A stretch of 64,000 bases of DNA from Sulfurospirillum sp. SCADC (GCF_000743525.1 NZ_JQGK01000001.1:226075-290074), one strand, 5' to 3'; positions 32,601 through 41,860 are shown, counted from the first letter of the stretch. Notes: generated by a model not told the origin, from the letters alone. Program-made: numbers and translations.

Positions 32601-33719
32601 ATGCGTTGCAAGCAAATGAGTTCTTTTATTGTCATGGACATCGTCAAAGAGGCTGAAAAATTTTCGGATAGCATCCATTTTGAGATCGGACAGCCCGATC
32701 TTCCACCCTCCCCTAATGTCAAAAAAGCGTTACATGTAAGCATTGATGAAAACCGCTTTTCTTATACGCAAAGTCACGGTTTAATTGCTTTGCGTGAAAA
32801 AATTGCACAGCATTACGCAACAACCTACAACGTCAAAACAGAAATCGACCAAATCTTTTTAACACCGGGAACCAGCGGTGCTTTTTTGATCGCCTATGCG
32901 CTGACTCTAAAAAATGGAGCGACCTTGGGACTAAGTGATCCATCCTACCCCTGTTACAAAAACTTCGCACATCTTCTTGACATCCAACCGCTGGTTATGC
33001 CCATCGGTAAAGAGGATGATTTTGAATTACATGTAAAAGATTTGACACCGCACCAGCTTGACGCACTTCAAATCTCTTCGCCTGCCAATCCCACGGGAAA
33101 TATCTACCAAAAAGAGAATCTTAAAGAACTTGTTGAGTACTGTGAGGCGCATCAAATCGCCTTTATCTCCGATGAGCTGTATCATGGTTTAACCTATGAA
33201 GAAAACGCCCACAGTGCGCTCGAATTTGGCAAAAATGTCTTGGTGATTAATGGTTTTTCCAAATACTACTGCATGCCTGGTCAGCGTTTGGGTTGGGTCA
33301 TTGTCCCTAAAGAAAAAATACGCCATGCCGAAATCATCGCGCAAAATCTTTTTATCTCAGCACCCACGCTCAGCCAATACGGAGCGCTTAAAGCGTTTGA
33401 TGAAGCCTATCTTTTAGAAATAAAAGCCGAATTCAAAGCTAGGCGTGATTTTTTATACACCGAACTCTCACAACTTTTCGAGATCGACGTGAAACCTGAA
33501 GGGGCGTTTTACATCTGGGCGAATATCTCAAAATACTCAGATGACAGCTTTGCTTTTGCCACAGAGCTTTTAGAAAACATCCATGTCGCAACGACCCCTG
33601 GCATCGACTTTGGAAGTAATGGAACACACCGATACCTTCGCTTTGCTTACACCAGAAGCATTGAGCATATGAGCGAGGGCATAACACGACTCAGGGATTA
33701 TTTGTCCAAAAGAAGATAA
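32601..33719 (+). CDS. Class I/II pyridoxal-phosphate aminotransferase
   Basis: 372 aa. The fold type I motifs are present: GQPDLPPSP near the N-terminus, TPGTSGAFLIAYAL, SPANPTGNIY, ISDELYHGL (Asp and Tyr for the cofactor) and NGFSKYYCMPGQRLGW with the Schiff-base Lys. It resembles broad-range aspartate/aromatic aminotransferases. The substrate is not determined. AAAGG precedes the ATG. It stands 29 bp before slyD. Confidence 0.9.
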   Translation: MRCKQMSSFIVMDIVKEAEKFSDSIHFEIGQPDLPPSPNVKKALHVSIDENRFSYTQSHGLIALREKIAQHYATTYNVKTEIDQIFLTPGTSGAFLIAYALTLKNGATLGLSDPSYPCYKNFAHLLDIQPLVMPIGKEDDFELHVKDLTPHQLDALQISSPANPTGNIYQKENLKELVEYCEAHQIAFISDELYHGLTYEENAHSALEFGKNVLVINGFSKYYCMPGQRLGWVIVPKEKIRHAEIIAQNLFISAPTLSQYGALKAFDEAYLLEIKAEFKARRDFLYTELSQLFEIDVKPEGAFYIWANISKYSDDSFAFATELLENIHVATTPGIDFGSNGTHRYLRFAYTRSIEHMSEGITRLRDYLSKRR

Positions 33720-33748
33720 AATCCAAAAAACAGACACAAGGAAACACC

Positions 33749-34222
33749 ATGACCATCTCTAAAAATTCTGTCGTCACCCTCGAATACACCATCACCGATA
33801 CCGCTAAAAACGTTCTTGATTCAGGCGCTGATTCGCTCATTTACCTTCACGGTGGCTATAACGACATCTTTGAGAAAATCGAAAAAGCGCTAGAGGGTAA
33901 AACCGTAGGCGATAGCATCACGGTACAACTGACCCCCAAAGAGTCCTTTGGCGAATACGATGACTCACTCGTAACCATCGAAGAGCGTGGCGAGTTTGAT
34001 GATAATATCTATGTCGGAGAGCAATTTGTGGAAATGATTGAAGATGAAGACGATGCAATAGAAGATCAAAAAATATCGTACACCATCAAAGAGATCACCA
34101 AAGACAACGTCACATTAGATGGCAATCACCCACTTGCAGGCATTGATGTCATCTTTACCGCCACGGTTTTAGCCGTTCGTAAAGCCACTGCCAAAGAGAT
34201 CAAAGAAGAGCACGCGAGATAA
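33749..34222 (+). CDS. slyD: SlyD-like FKBP-type peptidyl-prolyl isomerase
   Basis: 157 aa. FKBP core with the inserted-in-flap chaperone domain: VVTLEYTITDT, LIYLHGGYNDIFEKIEKALE, LTPKESFGEYDD and NHPLAGIDVIFTATVLAV. The C-terminal tail is short and lacks the His-rich nickel-binding tail of E. coli SlyD, so a nickel-storage role for the hydrogenase is not supported. It catalyses prolyl isomerisation in the cytoplasm. Ends at a hairpin built from two palindromes. Confidence 0.9.
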   Translation: MTISKNSVVTLEYTITDTAKNVLDSGADSLIYLHGGYNDIFEKIEKALEGKTVGDSITVQLTPKESFGEYDDSLVTIEERGEFDDNIYVGEQFVEMIEDEDDAIEDQKISYTIKEITKDNVTLDGNHPLAGIDVIFTATVLAVRKATAKEIKEEHAR

Positions 34223-34228
34223 AAATTG

Positions 34229-34262
34229 TTACATGTAAGGAGGAAAACCTCCTTACATGTAA
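34229..34262. terminator. Bidirectional terminator made from two TTACATGTAA palindromes
   Basis: Perfect 15-bp arms TTACATGTAAGGAGG and CCTCCTTACATGTAA with an AAAA loop. It fills the gap between the convergent slyD and lutBA stop codons (34222 and 34265). The window-wide TTACATGTAA palindrome forms the base of each arm. Confidence 0.8.
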
Positions 34263-34264
34263 AC

Positions 34265-36391
34265 TTATTTGAACTTATCGACCATGAGTTCCGCAGGGTG
34301 AATCGCTTTAACTTTAGAGCCTGATTTATCCAAACCTCCCCTTAATTGAATCAAACAGCCTGGACACTCAGCCGAGACAAATTCTGCACCCGTTGCTTCG
34401 ATGTTTTCGAGCTTTCGTTTGAGCATTTGCATCGAAATCTCTGGTTGTTTAAGGGTATACGAACCGCCCATGCCACAACACGTATCGCACTCATTCATCT
34501 CTTTAATCTCATAACCTGCCGCACTGAGCGCAGCGCGAGGCTCCTTAAAGACACCCACATGGCGTTTAGCGTGACACGAGTCATGGTACGTCAAAGTATG
34601 AAGCTCGATGCCCTCTTTTGGGGTCAATCGTTTTTCTTTAATGAGCTTATCGACCAACTCCGTGAACATATAGGTTCTCGATGCGACTTTGTTCGCCGCT
34701 GGAATCAATGTCTCTCTGTGTTGCTCTTTGAGTATTTTCGCCCACTCTTTTTTCAACGCAGTCGTACAACTCGCACAACTGACCACGATATACTTAGGAT
34801 CGCCCTCTAGCAGTGGCAAGATGTTACGCTCTGCGGCGTCTGCTGCCATATCAAACGAGCCACTTCCCCAGTGAGGAATACCACAGCAGGATTGCTCTTC
34901 TGGGAAAAGCACTTCAATGCCCGCTTTATTTAAAATCTTCACAATCGCCACACCTGCGTCTGGATAGACAAAATCAAGCGCACACCCTGCGTAAAAGGCT
35001 GCTTTTTCATCGCATTTAGGTTGTTTAAGCGTTTTGAAAATATCTCTAAAAGGAGACGGTGCGACGGATGGTAAACTTCGGTACTCGGACAAACCTGAGA
35101 GGAACATCGGAAGATGGCGGATAAAACCCTCTTTGACAAACGGTTTTTGAAGCACAGAAGCAGTGCGAAGCATCGTGTGGAAAACCTTACGGTTATTGAT
35201 GACTTGAAGCGCACTTTTATAAATAAATGGCAAACCCTCTTTGGTTGCAGCACGACGACGAATCTCTAAGATGAGCCCTGGGATGTCAATTTTCGCGGCA
35301 CAAATATCTTTACATTTATCACATCCGATGCAGAGTGCTTGTATATCTTCAGCCGATTTAAGTTCATTAAACCATGCCGTCAAAATCGTCCCGATACCTC
35401 CCGTATAGATGTCACCAAAAACATGTCCTGTAACAAGACGATATACAGGACACACATTAAGACACGCCGCACAGCGAATGCACTGAAGCGCTTCTTTAAA
35501 TTTCGGATCTTCTGCCATCTTTAGGCGGTTGTTGTCCATTAAAACGATATGCACCTCTTTCATCGTTCCATCATCATTAAGCGTGGGTGCTGAGATAAAC
35601 GAAGCGTAACTGGTGAGCAACTGACTGGTTGCATTGCGTGGCAGAGCGGCTAAAATAGGTGCGGCATCTGTGTAGTTGGGTACGAGTTTTTCAAGACCGA
35701 CTAAGGCGACATGAACTTTTGGAAGCGTTGTGACAAGGCGCGCATTGCCTTCATTCGTACAGATGACGATGGAACCCGTTTCTGCAATGGCGATGTTAGC
35801 GCCTGAAATGCCCATATCGGCTTCAAAAAACTTCTCACGAATCGCTTTTCGTGCCACTTTAACCAGCTTTTGGATGTCATTATCCAAAGGTTGTTTGGTC
35901 TCTTCCGCAAACAGGTCTGAAATCTCTTCCTTCGTTAAGTGAAGGGCTGGCATAACCATGTGGGAAGGTGTTTGGTGTGCAAGTTGGCAGATCCATTCAC
36001 CCAAATCGGTTTCGTCGGATTGGATGCCAAATTCATCAAGGAAATGGTTGAGATGAATCTCTTCGGTTGCCATGGATTTTGATTTGACGATTTTTTTGAC
36101 ACCTTTTTCTTTACACAAATTGGCGATGTATTGTCGTGCAGCTTCTGCGCTATTGGCACGAAACACTTTGATGCCATTGGCTTCTGCATTTTTCTTAAAC
36201 GTTTCGGCTAACTCATCAAGACGACCTGCCGCTTCACCTTTAATGTCTGCGATTTTGCTTCTCAACGCTTCAAAATCAACCCCTTCAAACGCTTTGGCTC
36301 TCGTTGCTGGGTAATTCCACCTGTCTAAAATACCTGCAAGGTTTTGATTTTCAAGGGCTTTATGGATAGATGCTGACATACCTTCTTTCAT
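34265..36391 (-). CDS. LutB-LutA fusion: lactate oxidation iron-sulfur protein
   Basis: 708 aa. Residues 1-300 are the LUD domain of LutB/LldF (ADMGISGANIAIAETGSI). The two ferredoxin motifs CIRCAACLNVCP and CIGCDKCKDICA follow at about 310-370. Residues 460-708 are LutA/LldE with two CCG units (SCCGIPHWG, SCASC, TCCGMGG, ECPGC). In many bacteria these are two proteins. With LutC it oxidises L-lactate to pyruvate and passes electrons to quinone. Start overlaps the lutC stop by 4 bp. Confidence 0.92.
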   Translation of the reverse strand: MKEGMSASIHKALENQNLAGILDRWNYPATRAKAFEGVDFEALRSKIADIKGEAAGRLDELAETFKKNAEANGIKVFRANSAEAARQYIANLCKEKGVKKIVKSKSMATEEIHLNHFLDEFGIQSDETDLGEWICQLAHQTPSHMVMPALHLTKEEISDLFAEETKQPLDNDIQKLVKVARKAIREKFFEADMGISGANIAIAETGSIVICTNEGNARLVTTLPKVHVALVGLEKLVPNYTDAAPILAALPRNATSQLLTSYASFISAPTLNDDGTMKEVHIVLMDNNRLKMAEDPKFKEALQCIRCAACLNVCPVYRLVTGHVFGDIYTGGIGTILTAWFNELKSAEDIQALCIGCDKCKDICAAKIDIPGLILEIRRRAATKEGLPFIYKSALQVINNRKVFHTMLRTASVLQKPFVKEGFIRHLPMFLSGLSEYRSLPSVAPSPFRDIFKTLKQPKCDEKAAFYAGCALDFVYPDAGVAIVKILNKAGIEVLFPEEQSCCGIPHWGSGSFDMAADAAERNILPLLEGDPKYIVVSCASCTTALKKEWAKILKEQHRETLIPAANKVASRTYMFTELVDKLIKEKRLTPKEGIELHTLTYHDSCHAKRHVGVFKEPRAALSAAGYEIKEMNECDTCCGMGGSYTLKQPEISMQMLKRKLENIEATGAEFVSAECPGCLIQLRGGLDKSGSKVKAIHPAELMVDKFK

Positions 36392-36951
36392 GACGCTGCT
36401 CCTTCTAATTCTAAATCATCGACACACACAATCACCAGTCGTTCTGGCCCATGCACCCCAATGGCAAGCACACGTTCAATATCTGCTGTTTTACTCGCCC
36501 CCGTGATAAGCGTGATGTATTTGTCATTTTTGGGGTGCATTTTGGTCATGAGTGCTGGAATATCCGCAATAATTTTTGACGTCGGAAGAATTGCCACATG
36601 AATCCACGCCAGTGCGGAAGCCAAGCGTTGTTCCACATCGGTCGAGTCTTGCGCCATACTGCCCGTCTCTGCCAGCCCCCATTTTAACTGGGTAATCCCC
36701 ACTTTGGCACCTTTTGCCAATTCACGTGTCACGTGAAAATAAAGACCCGGAAATTTCTCAGCCATCGCCTGGTTGTCAAATTGCTTCAAGATGGGACTAT
36801 TCGCCCAAACAGCGTAAGAGCCTGACGCATCTTTGACCTCCTCTGTTTCGAGGAACGCTTCGATAAATACCAGTGCCTCATTCGTCGTCGCAAAACGCTT
36901 TACTTCGGTATTTCCCGATGTTTCAGCCCTCGCTTTAAAATTTTCAAACAT
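36388..36951 (-). CDS. lutC: LutC/LldG, lactate utilisation protein C
   Basis: 187 aa, LUD domain. KVGITQLKWGLAETGSMAQD is the family's central motif, and the C-terminal GVHGPERLVIVCVDD is conserved. Part of the LutABC/LldEFG L-lactate dehydrogenase complex. First gene of the operon; its ribosome site is AAGGAG. A 20-bp palindrome about 60 bp upstream is a candidate operator. Confidence 0.92.
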   Translation of the reverse strand: MFENFKARAETSGNTEVKRFATTNEALVFIEAFLETEEVKDASGSYAVWANSPILKQFDNQAMAEKFPGLYFHVTRELAKGAKVGITQLKWGLAETGSMAQDSTDVEQRLASALAWIHVAILPTSKIIADIPALMTKMHPKNDKYITLITGASKTADIERVLAIGVHGPERLVIVCVDDLELEGAAS

Positions 36952-37010
36952 ACGTATGTCTCCTTTTTATGTGAGCTAATTTTCTTTACATGTAACGATA
37001 AAACTTAATA

Positions 37011-37030
37011 AAGTATAAATTATTATACTT
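37011..37030. promoter_or_regulatory. Palindrome upstream of the lactate operon
   Basis: Arms AAGTATAA and TTATACTT are perfect 8-bp inverted repeats with a 4-bp spacer ATTA, about 60 bp upstream of lutC. It is the right form for a dimeric regulator. No regulator gene is adjacent. The 137 bp between it and the brnA-like gene contain no supported gene. Confidence 0.45.
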
Positions 37031-37167
37031 AATATAAAGATACAACTATTCTAGCTTGGACGAATGACGAATGTATGAGATTTAGGAGATTTTACAAAGG
37101 AGAGAATATGAGGTTTACTTTCTGATACACACTAACAAGAGGGAAACCTAAGAACGATTAAACCGAT

Positions 37168-37377
37168 TTAATTCATTCCTAGGTTTGGTCTATTTTGAGC
37201 AATAAGTTTTATCATCGTACGCAATGCTTCATTGACAGATTTTGCATCGGAAAATACACTTGATACATCATCGTCTAGTTTGATGACATTCACGCCTTTA
37301 TGATATGCTTCCGCGTATTTTCCACGCACTCCCTTACTAAAATCATATTCAGGTAGCATCTCAGTTTTTGTTTTCAT
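37168..37377 (-). CDS. brnA: BrnA-type antitoxin, module 1
   Basis: 69 aa. MLPEYDFSKGVRGKYAEAY is the typical opening of antitoxins that follow BrnT toxins; the C-terminal part (SVNEALRTMIKLIAQ) is the likely DNA-binding or dimerisation end. It starts inside the last codons of the toxin (4-bp overlap), the standard toxin-first BrnTA order. It would neutralise the toxin and repress the operon. Confidence 0.75.
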   Translation of the reverse strand: MKTKTEMLPEYDFSKGVRGKYAEAYHKGVNVIKLDDDVSSVFSDAKSVNEALRTMIKLIAQNRPNLGMN

Positions 37378-37649
37378 TTTTGTTCCTCATAAGCTTTTTG
37401 CTCATTCTTAGTTGCTTTTCGTGCAGAAATAATACGAATCACATCGCTTTTTTCAATATGCACAACAACTAACGTATTGGCTTCAATAGATCGTCCTATT
37501 AAAATAAATCTATTTTCATTTTTTGAATGCGCTGGGTCTTCAATAACAAGAGATAAAAAATCCCCAAATGCCGTACTCGCTTCTTCAAAAGAAATTCCAT
37601 GTTTTTTGATGTTTGACAATGCTTTTTGATTGTCCCACTCAAATTTCAT
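37374..37649 (-). CDS. brnT: BrnT-type RNase toxin, module 1
   Basis: 91 aa. MKFEWDNQKALSNIKKHGIS and FEEASTAFGDFLSL are the family's N-terminal signature. RFILIGRSIEANTLVVVH and IRIISARKATKNEQKAYEE complete the BrnT fold, with the Arg/His residues used for RNA cleavage. All family elements are present, so it is probably an active translation-blocking toxin. A second BrnT-like pair lies 1.3 kb to the right. Confidence 0.88.
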   Translation of the reverse strand: MKFEWDNQKALSNIKKHGISFEEASTAFGDFLSLVIEDPAHSKNENRFILIGRSIEANTLVVVHIEKSDVIRIISARKATKNEQKAYEEQK

Positions 37650-37841
37650 CGGTTTCCTTTGATTTGTATTGTTAAATTATATCACAAATCATGCCATTGA
37701 TTTTGACACAATGCAGTATATTCGCATCATGTCTATATAAAATTTAAATTACCATTAATTTCTTTACATGTAAAGGTTTTATAAACTTTTAGCTAGCATT
37801 ACCACATATTTTTTCAAGAACAAATATAAAGGAACGCACCA

Positions 37842-38192
37842 GTGAATGTTTTAGAAATTCCGTTTGTTCAAAAAGTTGGACTCGCTCGTACGCAGGATGG
37901 ACATCTTGTATTGCCTGTAGATAAAAGCAATGAAAACCACATCCAAACCGTTCATGCAAGTGCTCAATTTACACTAGCCGAGACTCTTAGCGGTGAGGCA
38001 TTGCAAAAGATGTTTCCTCATCTTGATGGAAATGTAGTACCCATTTTAAGAGAATCAGAAATCAAGTTTAAAAAACCAGCGACAGGTGTGATTTATGGTT
38101 TGACACATATCGATGATACCATGAGAGAAAAATTTGAAGAACAATTGGCAAAAAAAGGTCGAGCTTCCATCAGCGTTGAAGTAGAAATATAA
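37842..38192 (+). CDS. Hotdog-fold (thioesterase-like) protein
   Basis: 116 aa with a GTG start at 37842, preceded by AAGGAAC. HIQTVHASAQFTLAETLSG matches the helix of hotdog proteins of the DUF4442/PaaI type, and VVPILRESEIKFKKPATG the following strand. The usual acidic catalytic residue lies in AETLSG (Glu). The acyl-CoA substrate is unknown. It stands alone between two toxin-antitoxin pairs, reading in the opposite direction. Confidence 0.65.
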   Translation: MNVLEIPFVQKVGLARTQDGHLVLPVDKSNENHIQTVHASAQFTLAETLSGEALQKMFPHLDGNVVPILRESEIKFKKPATGVIYGLTHIDDTMREKFEEQLAKKGRASISVEVEI

Positions 38193-38410
38193 GATGGTAA
38201 TGCACTCACCACCTGCTTAGGACGATTTGAGTGGTTTGTGCAAAAAATACAATAGCACCTTAACACCTTCAACCAGATGGCATGATACTAACTATCAAGT
38301 CATCTAAATTGGAGAATTGTTCAATATCACCAAATGATTTGTGTTATAAAGTCTTAATATATAACACCCCCGCAACTGCTAGTTAACCAATAAGGTTTTT
38401 TCAAAAATAT

Positions 38411-38686
38411 TTACGAACTCTTCAACTCAATTTTCCCACTTGCATATTGATGTGCGATGGAGCTTAAAAGCGTTTGGTAGGGCATCCCTTGCGCCAAGGC
38501 TTTTGCTTTTAGCGCTTCTATATCGCTCTCTAAAAGTCGAATGCTGATCGCTTTTTTCTTGGTTGTTTGCTTCAGGGCAATGGCTTTGTACCGCGCTATC
38601 TCGTCTTTGACATTCTCAACACTTGAAGTAGCTCCTGATTCGATGTATTCTACGATTTTAGTCTCTTCTTTGGTTAATTTATCCAT
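38411..38686 (-). CDS. Ribbon-helix-helix antitoxin, module 2
   Basis: 91 aa. TTKKKAISIRLLESDIEALK is the strand-plus-helix of a CopG-like fold, followed by AKALAQGMPYQTLLSSIAHQ. The N-terminal 40 residues would bind the toxin. It overlaps the toxin gene by 8 bp. It is unrelated in sequence to the module 1 antitoxin, so the two pairs probably do not cross-neutralise. Confidence 0.8.
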   Translation of the reverse strand: MDKLTKEETKIVEYIESGATSSVENVKDEIARYKAIALKQTTKKKAISIRLLESDIEALKAKALAQGMPYQTLLSSIAHQYASGKIELKSS

Positions 38687-38960
38687 TTGATTTCTCCTGT
38701 GTATAGTGCTTTTGGTATTTTCGAGAAGGAATGATATTTTTTAAAAATATTTTCTCATCATCTTCTACAAACGGTACATAATAGACGTAAGCGCGAATTT
38801 TGACGATAAAAAGTTTTTGATGCGCATAGCGTTCTTGATTGTGATGAGGCACAATATCTAAGAGTCTATCTTCGCTCATCGCCACTAAAACATCTTCAAA
38901 GCAGACATTTCGCGTCTTTTTCAGTGCGCTATTTTTTGCTTCATCCCATTCAAATTTCAA
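38679..38960 (-). CDS. BrnT-like toxin, module 2
   Basis: 93 aa. MKFEWDEAKNSALKKTRNVC gives the BrnT start, and CFEDVLVAMSEDRLLDIVPH follows the same plan. The second half (YVYYVPFVEDDEKIFLKNII, PSRKYQKHY) differs from module 1 and resembles the toxin group paired with CopG-like antitoxins. Its ribosome site is weak. It probably acts as an RNase. A likely independent acquisition beside module 1. Confidence 0.8.
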   Translation of the reverse strand: MKFEWDEAKNSALKKTRNVCFEDVLVAMSEDRLLDIVPHHNQERYAHQKLFIVKIRAYVYYVPFVEDDEKIFLKNIIPSRKYQKHYTQEKSNG

Positions 38961-39082
38961 GTAAATCCTTTAAAATCTGTATATACAAAGCATATCTATT
39001 TCTATTTAAAATTACTCTTAAATCTTCTCTCACTCTTTACATGTAAATCCATTTCAAACCTTAACTCCGCTATAATCTCACC

Positions 39083-40306
39083 ATGAACATCCACACCTTC
39101 AGGGCTTTTCGGAGTCTTAATTACCGACTTTTTTTTGCAGGTCAATCCGTTTCACTTATGGGCACGTGGATGCAGCGGACGGCTGTTTACTGGGTTATTT
39201 ACGTGCAGACGAACTCTGCTTTTATCTTGGGGCTGAGTGTGTTTGCTTCTCAGTTTCCTTCCTTTTTATTTTCACTTTTGGGTGGCGCTATCGCTGATCG
39301 GTACAATCGTTTTAAGGTGCTTCTTTTCACGCAGATTGCTTCGATGATTCAAGCGATTGTGATGGCATTGATCGTTTTTTTGACCGATTATTCGGTTGTG
39401 GAGTTGATTGTGCTGAGTGTCATACTGGGCATCATAAACGCATTTGATGTGCCTGCGCGTCAGTCTTTGATGCACATTATGGTGAGCCAAAAAGAGGATG
39501 TGGGCAATGCCATCGCACTCAATTCGTCCATGGTCAATCTCGCCCGTCTCATCGGTCCTGCCTTTGCAGGTCTGATCCTTGAAAGCTTTGGTGCTGGCAT
39601 CTGTTTTATGCTCAATGCGCTCAGCTTCATCGCCGTGATCGCCTCACTGCTTCTGTTAAAATTGCCGACCTATATTCCCCAAGCGCACACGCAAAAGGTT
39701 CTGAGCGATCTTAAAGATGGTCTGCGCTACCTCCAATCAACCCCAAGGTTGGGCGTTTTGGTTTTACTGCTCGCGTTGATGAGCCTGCTTGTACTTCCCT
39801 ACACAACGCTGTTTCCGATTATTGCCAAAGAGACGTTGACGGGGGATGCGATGATTTATGGGTATTTGAACAGTTTTGTGGGGGTGGGCGCACTCAGTGG
39901 AGCGCTTTTACTTGCTTCGCTTAAAACCAGTAGTAACCTTAGAAAATTACTAATTTTTGCCACCGTGCTTCTGGGTCTTGGGTTGGTCTTTTTTGCACTT
40001 TCCCACACTTTGGCGTTTGCCTTTTTCTTTTGCACCATCGCAGGATTTGGCATGATGCTTCAAACGACCATCATCAACACGCTGCTTCAAACCACCTCTT
40101 CAAGCGAAATGCGAGGGCGCGTCATCAGCTATTTTGCGATGGCTTTTTTTGGTACACAACCCATTGGAGCGCTCTTAATTGGTACGATTTCGCACTATTG
40201 TGGAGCGGCGGAGACCTTGCTGTTTGAGGGATGTATTGCCCTTTTTATCATTGCACTTTTTTCGCGCTATTTGTGGAGAAGCGCACAAAGTGTTAAGCCA
40301 TCATAA
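39083..40306 (+). CDS. MFS transporter
   Basis: 407 aa with 12 membrane helices. GGAIADRYNRFKVLL is the loop 2-3 signature of the major facilitator family, with a related segment after helix 8. SLNYRLFFAGQSVSLMGTWM at the start matches the EntS-like (MFS_3) group, exporters of siderophores or drugs. The substrate is not determinable. It begins within 35 bp of a TTTACATGTAAA site. Confidence 0.9.
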   Translation: MNIHTFRAFRSLNYRLFFAGQSVSLMGTWMQRTAVYWVIYVQTNSAFILGLSVFASQFPSFLFSLLGGAIADRYNRFKVLLFTQIASMIQAIVMALIVFLTDYSVVELIVLSVILGIINAFDVPARQSLMHIMVSQKEDVGNAIALNSSMVNLARLIGPAFAGLILESFGAGICFMLNALSFIAVIASLLLLKLPTYIPQAHTQKVLSDLKDGLRYLQSTPRLGVLVLLLALMSLLVLPYTTLFPIIAKETLTGDAMIYGYLNSFVGVGALSGALLLASLKTSSNLRKLLIFATVLLGLGLVFFALSHTLAFAFFFCTIAGFGMMLQTTIINTLLQTTSSSEMRGRVISYFAMAFFGTQPIGALLIGTISHYCGAAETLLFEGCIALFIIALFSRYLWRSAQSVKPS

Positions 40307-40351
40307 CTAAGCTATAATGTTTCCATGAGACCACTTTGCAAAGGCATATAT

Positions 40352-41128
40352 ATGAAAAATATCAATGAAGAGAAACGAATCGTTGTCTTAATAGATGCCG
40401 ACAATGCGCAACAAAGCAAACTAGAACTCATTTTAGCTGAACTTTCAACACACGGGCATATCATCGTCAAGCGCGCTTACGGCGACTGGTCGAGCAGTTA
40501 TCTCAAAAATTGGAAAGAGAGCTTGAATGAGTTGGCGGTTCAGCCGATTCAGCAGTTTGCGTACACGACGGGGAAAAATTCGACCGATGCTTCGATGATT
40601 ATTGATGCGATGGATCTACTTTATACACAAAAATTTGACGCGTTTGCACTGGTTTCCAGTGACAGCGACTTTACCAAACTGGCTTCGCGCCTGAAAGAAT
40701 CGGAGATATATGTTTTTGGATTTGGCGAGCATAAAACGCCGATTTCCTTTCGTAATGCCTGCGATGACTTCATCTTCACCGAAAATCTGAGCGTTAACAC
40801 CGAAACACTCGAAGGCACGCCTGAGCAAAAACCTTCCAAAGTCTCCAATGATGATGCACTCAAAGAGCTTGCTAAGATTTTACATGTAGGCTGGGAAAAG
40901 ACCCAAGATGATGAGGGTTGGGCAAGCGTTTCGGCGGCTGGTGCGTACATCAAACGCCAGTCTCCTGACTTTGACCCACGCACCTACGGCTCCAGCAAGA
41001 TCACCTCACTGCTTGCGAAACTTGGCGAACACTTTGAGATGAAACGCTACCCAGGCAAAGGAACCACGACCATCGTGGACTACCGTCCTGTGGCAAAAAA
41101 AGTCGCCGCCCCTAAAAGACGACGCTAG
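40352..41128 (+). CDS. NYN-domain ribonuclease with LOTUS (OST-HTH) domain
   Basis: 258 aa from the ATG at 40352 (AAAGG upstream). The NYN/PIN-like nuclease domain is at about 8-145: VVLIDADNAQ, STDASMIIDAMDLLY and LVSSDSDFTKLASRL hold the four acidic residues. The C-terminal LOTUS domain is at about 165-245 (WASVSAAGAYIKRQSPDFDP, KITSLLAKLG), an RNA-binding module. It likely cleaves RNA. Ends in a Lys/Arg tail. Overlaps the convergent HD gene by 4 bp. Confidence 0.88.
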   Translation: MKNINEEKRIVVLIDADNAQQSKLELILAELSTHGHIIVKRAYGDWSSSYLKNWKESLNELAVQPIQQFAYTTGKNSTDASMIIDAMDLLYTQKFDAFALVSSDSDFTKLASRLKESEIYVFGFGEHKTPISFRNACDDFIFTENLSVNTETLEGTPEQKPSKVSNDDALKELAKILHVGWEKTQDDEGWASVSAAGAYIKRQSPDFDPRTYGSSKITSLLAKLGEHFEMKRYPGKGTTTIVDYRPVAKKVAAPKRRR

Positions 41129-41688
41129 TTTTTAAGCTCCAGCCCAAGCGTTGGAGCGATCTCTCTCATCGCAGCGATCACATCGGTGATCAGCTCATCC
41201 AAACTCACGCCTAACATCTCCGCCCCTTTTGAAATGACTTCCCTGCTCGCCCCTGCGGCGAATGCTTTGTCTTTGAACTTCTTTTTCGCCGATGAGAGCT
41301 CCAAATCCATGACCGAACGGCTTGGTCGAACCAATGCACACGCGGTGATAAGCCCTGTGAGTTCATCCACAGCATAGAGAGTTTTCTCCATCAAACTAAG
41401 AGGCTCGACATCGGAGCAAATGCCCCAACCATGCGAAACAATCGCGCGTATAATCTCCTCACTGTAGCCCTTTTCACGCATAATTTCTGCGGTTTTAACA
41501 CAATGTTGATCGGGGAATTTTTCATAATCCAAATCGTGTAATAGTCCTACGATGCCCCATTTTTCTTCATCTTCGCCTGCTTTTCGTGCAAAGTAACGCA
41601 TCGTTCCCTCAACAGCTAATCCATGTGTGGTGAGTGCCGCGCCATTGTAGGTTTTTAACAAGGCAAACGCCTCTTCTCGTATTGGCAT
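41125..41688 (-). CDS. HD-domain phosphohydrolase
   Basis: 187 aa. LTTHGLAVEGTMRYFARKAG, GLLHDLDYEKFPDQH (the HD pair) and IIRAIVSHGWGICS show a single HDIG-type domain that binds metal. The C-terminal helices contain MRSVMDLELSSAKKKFKDKAF-like basic regions. Substrate (nucleotide or phosphate ester) unknown. The Shine-Dalgarno AAAGGA sits directly against a TTTACATGTAAA palindrome at 41698-41709; a second copy follows at 41725. Confidence 0.85.
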   Translation of the reverse strand: MPIREEAFALLKTYNGAALTTHGLAVEGTMRYFARKAGEDEEKWGIVGLLHDLDYEKFPDQHCVKTAEIMREKGYSEEIIRAIVSHGWGICSDVEPLSLMEKTLYAVDELTGLITACALVRPSRSVMDLELSSAKKKFKDKAFAAGASREVISKGAEMLGVSLDELITDVIAAMREIAPTLGLELKN

Positions 41689-41860
41689 TTTTATCCTTTA
41701 CATGTAAATGAGCCATTTTACCGTTTTACATGTAAAGATCTCACTAAAGCCTCTTTTTGCACCGTCATACTGAGAATATTGTGTTAGAATACCAACTTTA
41801 AAACAATCTTTATTGATTGAATTAATATTAATAAAAATCTATAAACTAAAGAGACTCTTT

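Noticed and set aside
38269..38346. Minus-strand stretch reading KSFGDIEQFSNLDDL and then IVSIMPSG before a stop
   Set aside because: It could be the tail of a lost gene, but it is only about 24 codons, has no match that I recognise and lies in a mutated-looking gap.
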